A program made the translations under genes and the position numbers. Positions 53,716 to 64,000 of a DNA stretch of 64,000 nucleotides are shown here, in pieces (position 1 is the first letter of the stretch; each line of letters opens with the position of its first letter). Source of the stretch: Adiantum capillus-veneris (taxonomy: Eukaryota; Streptophyta; Polypodiopsida; Polypodiales; Pteridaceae); NCBI GenBank assembly GCA_014529385.2, contig CM043959.1, positions 51,325,253-51,389,252 of the forward strand, in the 5' to 3' direction. The notes below the pieces were generated by a model. It was given only the letters and a program-made list of their open reading frames with translations, ran no database searches and had not been told where the DNA came from.

Positions 53716-55437
53716 CCTCCCACTTGTATTATTCACATTCTAGAAATATCAATTACCTTTGCTACAGACAAAAGAATCCACCAAGATGCATATCCAAGGC
53801 CTCGATACCCTATCCACGCATATATGTGTGCATGACTGTCGGTACGCAATCATGAATATTTACAAGGTGAACATGTTGCACCATGTTTGAAACTCAAAAC
53901 CACTTTGAAAATCTTCCAAATGCATGTATTTACATTATTTTGTACATATGACCATGCATATACGTAGTTGTTTGTACAAACAAAAAGTGGTTTATCATCA
54001 TTGCCCAACCCCAAGTTGAGCATTTATGCTCAACGCTTGCATCAAGTTGTGTCATAAACCTGAAAAAGTGCACCCAAAATTCCTCCAACATCATAGGGAA
54101 ACTTATCCATTTGCACAAAACCAACTACATGCTCAAGCATGCCACTCACACCAAATAGAAAAGCATCTATTGTCTTGCCCTAGTGCCGCCACCCACCTGG
54201 ATCCCAAGAATAATTTGAATCTTCTCCAAGGTTGGCACATGCCATGTTGTACCGTACTTTGTTCCAATCAGTTGAACCCACAAATACCTCAAAATGAATC
54301 TCATAACACTTGATTGACAACCATAAATCCCACGTTATCTTCCGGATGCATTGACTACTCTTCATTTCCCACGCCCAAGAGACGACCACTCCAAGCATTA
54401 ACAACTCCACTCCAAAACTGAAAACGCTCTTCAAAAGAACTCTCACTAGCAACCTCTTCTTCCACATAAAACTTCTTCCACTTGAAATGCTGGAAACATG
54501 CATACAAATCCACATAGCACATTACCAAGTCTTAATCATGCCAACTAGCCCCCAGACTAGGTAACTGCCAATCAGGATCTTCACAGATAAGAGGGTATGG
54601 CTCAAACATACATTGAAGCATGCAAAATGCATCCAGAAGATCATCGTGCAAGCAAAAGGTCACTTTAACCTCCCTTCTACCCCATCCTCGAGAAGTTTAT
54701 ACTTAACAACCGCATGACGTATATAATCACGGACATCCCTTTGAGATGGAACTAGCATCAAATCCTTGCCCACATAGAACTCATTTCTATCACCTTCATG
54801 ACCCAATACCTTTGCATCACAACCAATAGAGGTTTGCCCAACCCCCAGCTCTGGTAAAGCACATAGAAACAAGGTCACATCGACCACCATAGCATCATCC
54901 TCTCTTGCATCATCTTCACTCGGTGTAGAAAGTCCTTGTCCATAGCAACCTAGTGACTCTATGCCATCATGGCACCAACTGTCACAAGCATCAGATGTGT
55001 CACCATCATAGGTTGCCTCATCGTTGTCAATTTCACCATCTACTATATCCTTGCCATTTTGCACCATAGGCATGTGCATGGTCTCCAAAGCTGCTTCACA
55101 TACTTCATTTGCATCCACTTTGCACATATGGGCATCCACACCTGTATCCAAGATATTATCCTTGCTAGCATGAGCACCTGCAACTATGCTTTTATGCACA
55201 TAAAGGTCATCCACACTTTCCATACCACGTATTGACAAAGGGCACTTCATGCATGTAGCAACAAACAACTTTCTCTCTTTTTGTAGCGCTATTTTCAATG
55301 CTTCACACATGGATTTGGACTTTTTCTCTTGCACTTTCATCTTAAGGACTGGTCGCAAAAAACTTGTGAGTATCTGTATTCTTTGGATGTTTGTAAATGC
55401 AGAATAGAATTCCTCTTTAGACATGGCCTCCACCTCA
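53716..55437 (-). pseudogene. E8 gag end and post-gag ORF, copy B
   Basis: 55433-54660 is open for 257 codons (EAMSKEEFYSAFTNIQRIQI, KSMCEALKIALQKERKLFVA, MPMVQNGKDIVDGEIDN, LGHEGDRNEFYVGKDLMLVP) and parallels copy A with a small deletion (about 30 residues of the acidic part). 54515-53930 continues in broken frames (GGILGALFQVYDTT, STDWNKVRYNMACANLGEDS). The last 150 bp before the LTR match the same place in E1. The right edge stops abruptly at 55437 in a (TG)n tract, so the 5' part of this copy is lost. Confidence 0.65.
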
Positions 55438-55448
55438 ATAAAGTCCCT

Positions 55449-55512
<64 letters not shown>
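55449..55512. repeat. (TG)n followed by (AG)n microsatellite
   Basis: About 22 TG units pass directly into GA units. A second GT/GA mixture continues to about 55610. It forms the right boundary of E8 copy B. Confidence 0.95.
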
Positions 55513-55784
55513 CATTTTATGTGTGTGTGTGGGTGTGTGTGTGAGTGCGTGAGTGAGAGAGAGAGAGAGAGACACAGCGAGAGAGAGTGGGAGAGGGAGA
55601 AAGAGAGATCGTTTTCTCTCGCTCTTTGCAGGTGTCTTCAAGAGGTTTAGACAGCAATGCACATTCTCACCCAGCTCAACCAACACCGCTATTCATAGTC
55701 GCTTCAACCAAGTAAGCAAAAGTTATTTAAGTTATATTTCATTTGTAGTTCCTTTATTAAAATATTGTTTTGGTTTTTTTCACT

Positions 55785-55899
<115 letters not shown>

Positions 55900-55981
55900 A
55901 TTGAAATGAACTTTTATATTAAAGTCTGCAAAAGGCAAAAATAACTTATGAGACCAAAAGGATACATCCATGATGTGCCAC

Positions 55982-55984
<3 letters not shown>

Positions 55985-56062
<78 letters not shown>
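55985..56062. repeat. (GA)n microsatellite, about 78 bp
   Basis: A third GA tract within 600 bp, in the same orientation as the others. The sequence after each tract is different, so this is not a simple duplication. Confidence 0.97.
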
Positions 56063-56064
<2 letters not shown>

Positions 56065-57826
56065 CAAACTAAGAATCTATTCCAAAATAACTTACTATCT
56101 AAAAGTTACATCCCAATAATATCTAGAAAATGCAATATAGATGAGGAGGCTTAGAGGAGAAATATCCAATGCTTTCTTCTATGTTTAGAATGATCACTCC
56201 TAGGCAAGTGTGTTATTTGATATGTAGAAGACAAAGATATCATAATAATAAATATCTAATTCTCCTAAATGATTTTCTCATGTTAAACTGATCATTTAAT
56301 ATGGGGAAGTGCCAGGGGAGAAAAAGCTAGAATATTGGTTAAGCTAGCAGACCGACCACAGTAGGGATCCAAAGGAGGGAAAATAGGGATCCAAAGGGGG
56401 GGGCTATCTGGAGAAGAACCATGTGCAACAATGGGCTAAAGAACCCTAAGGTTCGGCCCATTAAGACTTCCAAAATGCTAAGGTTCCAAAATTCAAAGGT
56501 TGTGTCCAAAGGTCAACCTTAAGGGAATTGGATGCTTTGTGTGTGACCAAAAAAGTCTTTGAATATCCCTACATAGGAGGGGGTGAGCCTAGCAAGTAGG
56601 GGATGAGAGACAAGGCCACACACACACACACACAAGCTCCCTTTACACAAAGGGAATGAGGGACACATGTCAGCTCCCTAGGCCAGATGCCCACAAGGTG
56701 TACTTAATTCCTATTGGATGACCCTTGAAGTGGACCAATGAGAATTAGGGTAGCCTAATTAATTTTAAAACACTTAATAAAAAGAACCAATGAAAATTAA
56801 GTCTCCTGGATGATTATTGGACAGCCCGTGAAGGGGTCCAATAGGAATTGAGCAGCCCAATGGGCTACTTAATTCCTATTGGTCAGGATGGGGAAAGGTC
56901 CAATGGGGATTTAATTCATTTAAATCAATTAAATTAATTGATTAAGCTCTCACAAAAGGGGAAAGGGTGACACATGTCAGAAGGCTATCACTTATGCTGC
57001 TTAATAGCCATTGGCTTTGACTTGGGGAGGTCCAATGGGGAGCCTGCAAGAGCAAATAGAAAGAGGGCTCGCCCAAGAGAGAGAGGGGGCTGATTTTTGC
57101 AAGGCATTATCACACACACACTCACACAATCTCATGTGTGAAGAAAGAGAAGACTATCTCTTCCCAAGCTTTAATGGAGAGCTCATCACCTACTCCAAGC
57201 TTGTGAGATAGAAGCCTACATTGACACACTCTTGGCTTGTGGATGCAAATCCAACCAAGAGCCAAGCTTCAATGCATGCTCATCTCCTCTATCAAACTAA
57301 TTATTAAGCTAAAGCTATGCTAATATGAGTGATTATGTGAGGAGATGTACATCTTTCTCATAAGATACTCCTTCTTCCTCCCAATCTACTCTCATACCCT
57401 GCTAGCTCTCACCATCTTCGAAGGTGTGTGAGATCTTGGGTCTGAGAACGGGGATAATTAAAGTTGTGTTTACTAAGTTTTTTGCTTAGTGCATGAAGCT
57501 TTCATCTTCATTGCACTAGCTAGTCTTGAAGGAACACAAAGAATTGTATTGTACAATGTCTCTCTTGATGGGAGAAACCATAATACAAATCCTTTTTGAG
57601 GGGGGACCGGCTCTATGCAAATCTGGTCCTCAACTTTTGTCAATAGCTTAATTTCTCTCTCTTTTGAAAGTATTGTTGATGATATCTAACTAGGTGTTAT
57701 GCTTTTTGTTGCTCTCTCCACCCAAGCACTCTTGTAATTCTCATTAGGAATCTATTCTAATGAAATGCCCACTATGTTCATGCTAATTTCTGCTACACAC
57801 AAGTTTTTAGGCCATTAAATGTTACA
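56063..57826 (+). repeat. 5' LTR region of E9 (start not resolved)
   Basis: The LTR ends GTTACA at 57826, 1 nt before the primer site. Its start is somewhere after 56063 (a shift in composition near 56300), but the 3' LTR partner lies outside the window, so it cannot be placed. Four inverted CCAAT pairs lie at 56713-57036 and a short (CA)n at 56618. No ORF is credible. Confidence 0.55.
56713..57036. promoter_or_regulatory. Four inverted CCAAT-box pairs with fixed spacing
   Basis: ATTGG/CCAAT pairs occur at 56713/56735, 56816/56838, 56878/56900 and 57010/57032. In each the two boxes face each other with exactly 17 bp between them, and the spacers are related (ending GAAGTGGA, AAGGGGT, GAAAGGT, GGGAGGT). 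Two more single CCAAT boxes lie at 56787 and 56857. CCAAT is the binding site of NF-Y; its position in an LTR suggests an enhancer, which is inference. Confidence 0.75.
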
Positions 57827-57827
57827 T

Positions 57828-57839
57828 TGGTATCAGAGC
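57828..57839 (+). promoter_or_regulatory. Primer binding site of E9 (tRNA-iMet)
   Basis: TGGTATCAGAGC, a perfect complement of the plant initiator tRNA-Met 3' end, 1 nt after GTTACA. Confidence 0.93.
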
Positions 57840-58228
57840 ATAAGGTTTCTCGTTTCTTGCTCAAGAAGGGAGGTCCTCAAGCTAGCTATAAATGGTTGGT
57901 ATTATTAATTGCCTGTGAGTAAGTAGAATAGGGATTTTTCAGCCTTGCAGTGTGCCTGCCTTTGTGCAGTTAATGGGGCATCACTATTGAGAGCTATGGT
58001 CTTAATAGTGGAGTCCTACGGGGCTTGCCTACGGCTTAACCACTATTGAGCTATTAGAAGCTTGACAGGAGCCGGTGCTATTTTGGTGTCGAAAGACCCT
58101 CTCTTCTATTCCTTGCAATTAATGGTATTTGAGCCGCGGGTACAGTAGCTTGAGTGCTTTTTCTAAAGGGGTAAAGAGGAGTAGCAACTAGGGATTGAAG
58201 TGCCAAAGTACACCTAAAAGTTGTTAGA

Positions 58229-59286
58229 ATGGATGACAATAGTAAAGAGAGTGAAATTAATGTTGATAACTTTGATTTTGCTCATGAGCAAGCTACTAAT
58301 GATGCTTCAATGCTTGTTAACTATCTTGTTTCTAGGCTTCAACAAGCCATGGGAAATCCATCTCTCCAAAGTGAATTGCAATGGCAACTCCATGCTCACG
58401 GGATTCTCCAAGCTCATCACCATGACGAGAGAAAACCTAGGAAGCCTCCTTGTGAGAATCCCAAAAGAGGTCTCTCTCCAATTCGGGAAGAAGAAGAGAA
58501 TCCATACGAAGGGCTCAAGAATTTACTTCTTGATGATGCATCTCCTTCCCAAAGGAGAACTCAAGAGCCTCCACCGAAGGAATGAGAAAGAAGTGAGTCT
58601 CCCGCCACCTCGGCGGAGATGGCTCCACGAAGACGGCGGGCTAAACGCTCTCCATCACCACCAAAGCGGAGAAGACCATCACACTCTTCTCCACTCATAA
58701 TTCAAAGAGGGATGATAAAAAGCAAGAGAAGAAAAAGGCAAGAAAGAGGACACCCTCTTCTCCATCTTCTTCATCCTCTTCCTCTTATGAAAGTGATGGT
58801 AAAGACAACGAAGATCAAGACAAGAAAAAGGCGAGAAAGAGGTCACCCTCTTCTCCACCTTCTTCAAATTCTTCACCTTCTGAAGAAAGTGATGGCGCAA
58901 CCTTTGAACCATCAAAAAGAAGAGGCCATAGGAAATCCTATGCCGCATGGAAGAGGTCATCCAAGCTGAAGAAGTTCAAAGAGGGAGGGAAGAGCGTCTC
59001 TTTCCTTACCTATGATGGCACCTTTGGTGCTACGGAAAAAGTCTTGGCCTTTATCCAGCAATTTGATGCGGCGTTTGGAGATGAGGGCTTCACGGAGTCC
59101 TCTAAGCTACGCCATGTAGCTATGCACTTTCAAAAGTCTGCCAGGCAATGGTGGTCTAGCCTACGAGCCAACGGTGAAGCTCCACGAACATGGAAAGCTT
59201 TAAGAGCTTCCATTATGAAGCAGTTTTTGGTCACCGATGCCAAAGACAAAGTACTCAGCAAAAGCAACAATTTTGTGCGGGCTTAA
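58229..59286 (+). pseudogene. E9 gag, N-terminal and capsid part
   Basis: ATG 58229 opens MDDNSKESEINVDNFDFAHE, with a TGA at 58583; the same frame continues as an Arg/Ser/Pro-rich stretch (RRRRAKRSPSPPKRRRPSH). A frameshift near 58700 moves into KKARKRTPSSPSSSSSSSYE and the capsid domain: SVSFLTYDGTFGATEKVLAF, IQQFDAAFGDEGFTESSKLR, HVAMHFQKSARQWWSSLRAN, WKALRASIMKQFLV. At 59286 a deletion of some 50 codons of the capsid end joins it to QQKQQFCAGLTEEM. The SR-like basic region is unusual for gag. Confidence 0.75.
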
Positions 59287-60392
59287 CTGAAGAAATGGCA
59301 GAGTATGTCAACTCCAAAAGGCCACGTACCATATCAGCGGTAATATACCATACTATGGTGGCCGCACGAATCAATTTCCAAACGGGGGCTAAAAGAAATA
59401 ATAAGCCCTCGGAAAACAAGGGTTCCAATGAGCCTAAGGGGAAGGACAATGTCCAAAAGTCTCCTAAGGGCAACTCCAACATAGCTAAAGAGAAGGGAGT
59501 TTACAAAGGTAAGAACAAACTCTCTCCTGAAGAGATTGAGCGTTATCGCAAGGATAACCGGTGTTTCAAATGCGGCGAACAAGGACATGCGTACCGCGCT
59601 TGTCCCCAACAGAACAACCGCCAAGATCCTCCTAGAGCTTCCTTAGTTGAAATCCAAGAGGAGGAGACTCACCAAACTCATCACAAAGGATCTCCTCTTT
59701 GCCATGCTTGGGGAAAGGTAAGAAAACATGATTCTTTTATTCTCTTTGACCCTAGTTCTACTCACAATTTTATACCTATAGAGTTGGCCACCAAGCTAGG
59801 CATACAATCCTACGAGATGGGAGATGTCCTACCCGCAGACAGTGCCTTCAAGGGGCAAGAAGCTTCAGTCACTCCCTTAATCGAGAAATTGAGGCTTCAT
59901 GTCCAAGGCTATGTGGACAAAGAGGACTTCTTTATCTCTTCTCTCAAGCATGAGGATGTAATCCTAGGGGCACCGTGGTTTGACCGCTTGGCTGCCGATG
60001 TTAAATTTCCTGAAAGGAGAATCTCCTTTAAGTTCAAGGAAAAAGACATGTATATAGATGCTAAGGAAATGGGTAACACTATCCCCATTGTACATACACC
60101 AGCTTTCAACAAGTCAATAAAGAGCTCTATTTCCGTGTACATGATTTTTGTTAAAGATTCTCAAAATGAACCTAATGCTTTAACAAAAGAAAATAAAAGC
60201 AACCAAAAGGAATTAGAGTTATCCAATTTTCTCAAGGGGTTTCAAGATGTTTTTATTGACGACATCCCTTGTGAGCTACCTCCTAAACGAGGTAATGATG
60301 ACCATGCAATTGAACTTCTTCCAGGAAGTTCACCGCCTAACAAACCTCCTTATAGAGTTTCTCAAGCTCAACAAGAGGAGATTATGCGGTAA
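59287..60392 (+). pseudogene. E9 nucleocapsid and protease
   Basis: The frame runs through QQFCAGLTEEMAEYVNSKRP, a Lys-rich region and the zinc knuckle CFKCGEQGHAYRAC (59562-59603). The protease starts at SFILFDPSSTHNFIPIELAT (D-P-S-S; relatives have D-S/P-G-S) and includes the second strand EDVILGAPWFDRL. The RT lead-in ELPPKRGNDDHAIELLPGSS ends at a TAA (60390) where relatives have Gln, a C-to-T change. Confidence 0.8.
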
Positions 60393-61562
60393 GTGCATGA
60401 GTTAGTTGAGAAGGGCATGGTTAGGCCTAGCTCATTTCCATTTTGCTCACCTGTGCTTTTAGTGCAAAAGAAAGACGACACATATCGTATGTGTGTCAAC
60501 TATAGAGCACTAAATAGGATCACTATCAAGAATAGGTTTCCTGTTCCATGGGTAGAAGACCTATTTGATAAGCTACAAGGATCGACCTAAAAAGTGGCTA
60601 TCATCAAATAAGGATAGTTGATCAAGACATTGTAAAGACCGCATTTCGCACCACGTTTGGTCTTTACGAATACATTTTCATGCCTTTTGACTTGACCAAT
60701 GCACCAGCCACATTCAATCGCTTGATGGAGAAGCTGTTCAGGCCTCATCGAACCTTCACTCGAGTGTTCTTTGATGATATTATCATCTACTCTAATTCAT
60801 TAGACGAACACAAGCAACACCTCCAGGTAATATTTCAAGTTTTGAGAGAGAATATACTTTATGTTAATCGAAAGAAAAGTGAATTTTTCTTGCAAGAGAT
60901 TCAATATTTAGGTCATATTATCTCTCAAGATGGCATCCAAATAGATCCATCAAAGTTAGAGGTAATAAAAGGATGGCCTAAACCAAGGAATCTTCATGAA
61001 CTAAGAAGCTTTATAGGTATGTGTGCATACTATAGACGCTTCATAGAAAAGTTCTCACAAATTGCGGGACCATTACATGACCTAACAAAGAAAAGAGTTA
61101 GGTATACATGGTCTGCTAAGGAGAACAATGCTTTCGAAAAGCTTAAAGAAAAGCTTATCTCTCAACCTGTGCTTACACTACCGGATCTCTCAAAACCATT
61201 TGAGGTCCAATGTGATGCTTGTGGTGATTACCTTGGAGCTGCTTTTCTCCAAGAAGGGCACGCCATAGGCTATGAGAGTCGATGGCTCAACCCTGTTGAG
61301 CAAGCTCTAGGCATATACGAAAAGGAACTCCTTGCAGTTCTACATGCCTTAGACTCATGGAAGCACTATTTATTGGGGACTCCTTTCATTCTGTGAACGG
61401 ATCACCAAAGTCTTAAGTACTTCATGACGCAGACCAAGCTCTCCGAAAAACAAATGAGGTGGGCAAATTTCCTTTCGCAATTTCATTTTCATATTACTCA
61501 CATTGCTGGCAAGCATAATCAAGTAGCTGATGCACTCTCAAGACGGCCGAGAGTGAATGCGG
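60393..61562 (+). pseudogene. E9 reverse transcriptase and RNase H
   Basis: 60393-60590 carries the RT fingers (SFPFCSPVLLVQKKDDTYRM, CVNYRALNRITIKNRFPVPW). A small deletion after LQG shifts the frame before IDLKSGYHQIRIVDQDIVKT. 60680-61396 is open: MPFDLTNAPATFNRLMEKLF, the catalytic VFFDDIIIYSNS, YLGHIISQDGIQIDPSKLEV, WPKPRNLHELRSFIGMCAYY and RNase H (FEVQCDACGDYLGAAFLQEG, EKELLAVLHALDSWKHYLLG). A TGA at 61394 (Arg in relatives, C-to-T) precedes TDHQSLKYFM and VADALSRRP. Only one RNase H is present, unlike E4/E6. Confidence 0.85.
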
Positions 61563-62706
61563 TGTGAGCGGGATGAAAACACACACAGTGCCTCTATAAC
61601 GACCCGACACACACTCGTGGAAAGATACATACACACACTATGGGGCACCACTCGGCTTATACAACCCACTTGGCCGAGACAGGGAACACACCGATGGAGT
61701 GCGAGGAGAGAGACTACCCGTTTTCCCACTCCACACAGAGACACACACACACACACACACACCCAAAAAACTCAGCTCAAAAGAAGAGAATTTTTTATGT
61801 TTAGATACAAATGAGCTTGTGCCAACACCAATGGGGCAAATAGCTCACACAATATGGGTAAAATATGCCAGATACAATCACAAATCGGAGAAGAAGCTTC
61901 ATTCATAGGAGAAAATTACACAGCCAAAACATCAGGAAAAGAGTGAGAAATTTGGCAAAATGGATAGCGCCATCGCGTCTGGAACGGCCCAAAACCCCAG
62001 TCTACAATGTCAAAGTGCTCAAATCCGACCTCGGATGAGCAGTTTACGGCCAAAACAGGCTCCCAAAACCCCAAAAACACACCTGAGGCTGTTCCTCCTC
62101 TCTTCTCCACGTTTTTTCTGGTCTTCTCTCTGTTTTTTCAGTTCCCGCACTTAGATTTTTTAGTTGGGCACCCTTGGCCTTTTAGATGACCTCAAACGGA
62201 CCACGAACAGGCCAAAAACTGACCTCGCAGTGCATAGTTGTCACCTTTTTTGCATCATCCGCACACTTGGCACTCATTTCTTTTCAATAATACGTCTCGC
62301 AACCACGTGAAGTGGCCCCAAAAAGTGGTCCTAATGATGACCTTTCTGCAGAACTCTCACAAGAAAACACCACTTTGTGTTCGTATTCATCCACATGCAA
62401 ATATTGACCCATTCGACTGCCTGATGTCACTAGATGCCATCTGACGCACCTGCTTACCTCATTTCTTTGACCCGCGGATAGCTTCCTCAAGAATTTTTAC
62501 GCACTACCAACTCCTCATTATTGTAGAAAAAACACACTGGTACTAGTATCGGTGAAAATCGATGCACTATGTACATGCTGTCCTACCTGTACACATGTGG
62601 GCCCCACGTAACCACTTGGCTATGGAAATTGGGCAATCCTTTATTCGATGCACAAAGCATGTGTATGTACATATGCGCAATCCCTTGCTCCAAAAAACTC
62701 CTGACA
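61563..62706 (-). repeat. 3' LTR of E10
   Basis: It starts TGTCAGGAG at 62706 after GGGGATGGGCAAATTA and ends CTCACA at 61563. It holds about 300 bp missing from the E4 copy. A (GT)n tract (about 61739-61762) lies at the same place as in E4. Confidence 0.85.
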
Positions 62707-62776
62707 TAATTTGCCCATCCCCTAGCTTGCTAGATCATTCATGATCAGCAGCAGCAAAGAGCAATATGAGACTCGC

Positions 62777-64000
62777 CTAATCATAGGTCTCCTCATCCTT
62801 CACCAACATTGTTTGCTCCACAGACAGTTCATCTTGCTCCACCATCATCAATCTAGCATGATACAATTTAAGACGCAATCCATTTACCCTTGACTTATGT
62901 AGAACACCATCCAGGTTAGCCAGCTGATATGTGTCATTTAGAAAACACTCCACTACCTTGAAAGGGCCTTCCCACTTAATTTGAAACTTCTTTTGGAAGG
63001 TGTTGTCCAGCTTACTGTTGTAGCGCAAAACCAAGTCATGCTTCTTGATACCCTTACTTTTGACCTTTTCATTTATCTTTGCTAAAGCCCTATCTTGCAT
63101 CTGCCCATAATGTTCCAATGCACTCATCCTATCCAGCTGAACCTCTTGTAGCTGTGAGAGCCTCTCTTCGAATGCATCACTAGGTGGCCCAAGCAACTTC
63201 TCTAACATCTTGACCGCAGGCAACTCTACTTCCACAGGCAATAGTGCTTCTTTTCCATACACCAAATGAAATGGAGTAAACCCTGTACCTGTCTTCACCG
63301 AAGTACGGTAAGCCCATAATGCACTAGGCAATTCCAAATCCCAATTCTTTCCTTGGTGCTCTGTCACTTTCGAAAGAATTTGTACCAACTCACCATTGAA
63401 TCTTTCATTTAAGCCATTACACTATGGGTAATAAGGAGTGGTATGCTGGTGCCTAATCTTCATCTTTGTGCATAAGAAGTCTAGCAGTTTAGCTCTAAAT
63501 CCTGGCCCCTTATCTGAAAGTAGCTCTAATGGCACCCCAAACTTGCAACATATTTCATCATACACAAATTTTGCCACATCCTTTGTAGTGATCTGTTTTA
63601 CTGCTATAGCCTCTGCCCATCTAGAAAGATAGTCCACTGCCGTCAAAATATAGCTTTTGCCCCTACTTGTGATAGGTAACGGGCCTATTGCATCAATCCC
63701 CCACTTTTCAAACACATCAAACGCCATAATGGTTTTTCGTAGCTCTGGATTCAACACTCTCTTCCCAAATGCTTGACACCTATTGCAAGACCTACACCAA
63801 TGGAGAACATCTTTGTGCAAACTAGGCCATACATACCCCTCTTGCAAAATCTTATGCAAGGTGATCTTTAGAGCAAAATGGCCACCAGATGCGCCTTCAT
63901 GATTCTCTTCCAACACTCTGTAAAGCTCCTCCCGCCAAGGTACACGTCTCAACACGAGATCAACCCCTTTCATGTATAAGACATCACCAATCAATTTGTA
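62777..64000 (-). pseudogene. E10 integrase (partial, one nonsense codon)
   Basis: From the window edge: VLYMKGVDLVLRRVPWREEL, zinc region NHEGASGGHFALK and CRSCNRC, core EKWGIDAIGPLP (first Asp), TAVDYLSRWAEAIAVKQIT, ELLSDKGPGFRAKLLDF (second Asp). A TAG at 63423-63421 (Gln or Tyr position before CNGLNERFNGEL) is the only break. Then the Glu, ALWAYRTSVKTGTGFTPFHL and the tail KKHDLVLRYNSKLDNTFQKK, ending 62777. Apart from that codon it would be intact. The RT end lies outside the window. Confidence 0.85.

Larger units (their letters stand above)
49911..55437 (-). mobile_element. E8: internal-LTR-internal retrotransposon arrangement
   Basis: Minus strand, from the right: a 3' internal part (55437-53716), a 966-bp LTR (53715-52750), a primer site (52744-52725), then a second internal region with gag (52655-51937) and a post-gag ORF (51934-49911) cut by the E7 LTR. 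The two internal parts are homologous over about 1.6 kb in the same orientation. This is what recombination between two elements, sharing one LTR, would leave. No RT or integrase appears in either copy. Confidence 0.75.
56300..61562 (+). mobile_element. E9: Ty3/gypsy element interrupted by E10
   Basis: 5' LTR, initiator-Met primer site, gag with Ser/Arg-rich region, zinc knuckle, protease, RT and RNase H follow in order. The sequence stops at 61562 in VADALSRRPRVNAV, the segment right after RNase H, where the E10 LTR end (TGTGAG) begins; integrase must lie beyond the window. Single stop codons and frameshifts break it. The gag and RT look like non-Tat gypsy (chromovirus-type) sequences; a chromodomain cannot be checked. 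Confidence 0.8.
61563..64000 (-). mobile_element. E10: Tat-lineage Ty3/gypsy element, 3' part
   Basis: Integrase (64000-62777) and a 1,144-bp 3' LTR (62706-61563) on the minus strand. It is a close relative of E4 and better preserved: only one nonsense codon in about 400 integrase codons. It interrupts E9 at 61562/61563. The 5-bp target duplication should be TGCGG (61558-61562), with its partner outside the window. Confidence 0.88.

Noticed and set aside
57828..57839. A tRNA-Met gene
   Set aside because: Only the 12-nt primer site is present; no cloverleaf sequence surrounds it here or at 16368-16379.

Overview
The window is plant nuclear DNA made almost entirely of LTR retrotransposons, nested into and recombined with one another; I found no intact host gene, rRNA or tRNA gene. 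A land plant with a large repeat-rich genome is indicated by Ty3/gypsy pol genes with two RNase H domains (the plant Tat lineage), Ty1/copia parts with an initiator-Met primer site, primer sites resembling tRNA-Asp and tRNA-Arg, a hAT transposase remnant and long (GA)n tracts. The species, and whether it is a seed plant, fern, lycophyte or moss, cannot be settled from here.

Layout: 1-2625 (+) 3' part of element E1 with its LTR. 2630-3178 (+) hAT transposase C-terminus. 3539-4287 (-) unrecognised broken ORF. 5581-19928 (-) element E2, which has gag, an in-frame continuation and a protease-like ORF but no RT or integrase, plus a captured DEAD-box helicase fragment and a leader carrying seven palindromes. 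12830-16561 (-) element E3, a small copia derivative inserted just upstream of the E2 gag start with a 5-bp target duplication. 19929-27126 (+) Tat element E4, which sits in gypsy element E5 (27127-30450, +). 33003-38515 (-) Tat element E6. 42013-49910 (-) gypsy element E7 with both LTRs. 49911-55437 (-) element E8, arranged internal-LTR-internal and sharing its LTR family with E1. 55449-56062 microsatellites. About 56300-61562 (+) gypsy element E9, whose 5' LTR region carries four evenly built inverted CCAAT-box pairs. 61563-64000 (-) Tat element E10, inserted in E9.

How they relate: the full pol genes (E4, E6, E7, E9, E10) are broken by stops, frameshifts or later insertions, although E10 shows only one nonsense codon in the part visible. 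The best-preserved reading frames belong to elements without RT and integrase (E2 ORFs of 680, about 340 and 628 codons; E3 ORF of 607 codons). These would have to borrow enzymes from autonomous relatives, and may have been copied more recently. The most unusual signals are the palindrome array in the E2 leader, the helicase capture at the E2 3' end, the E3 chimera and the CCAAT-pair array in E9.
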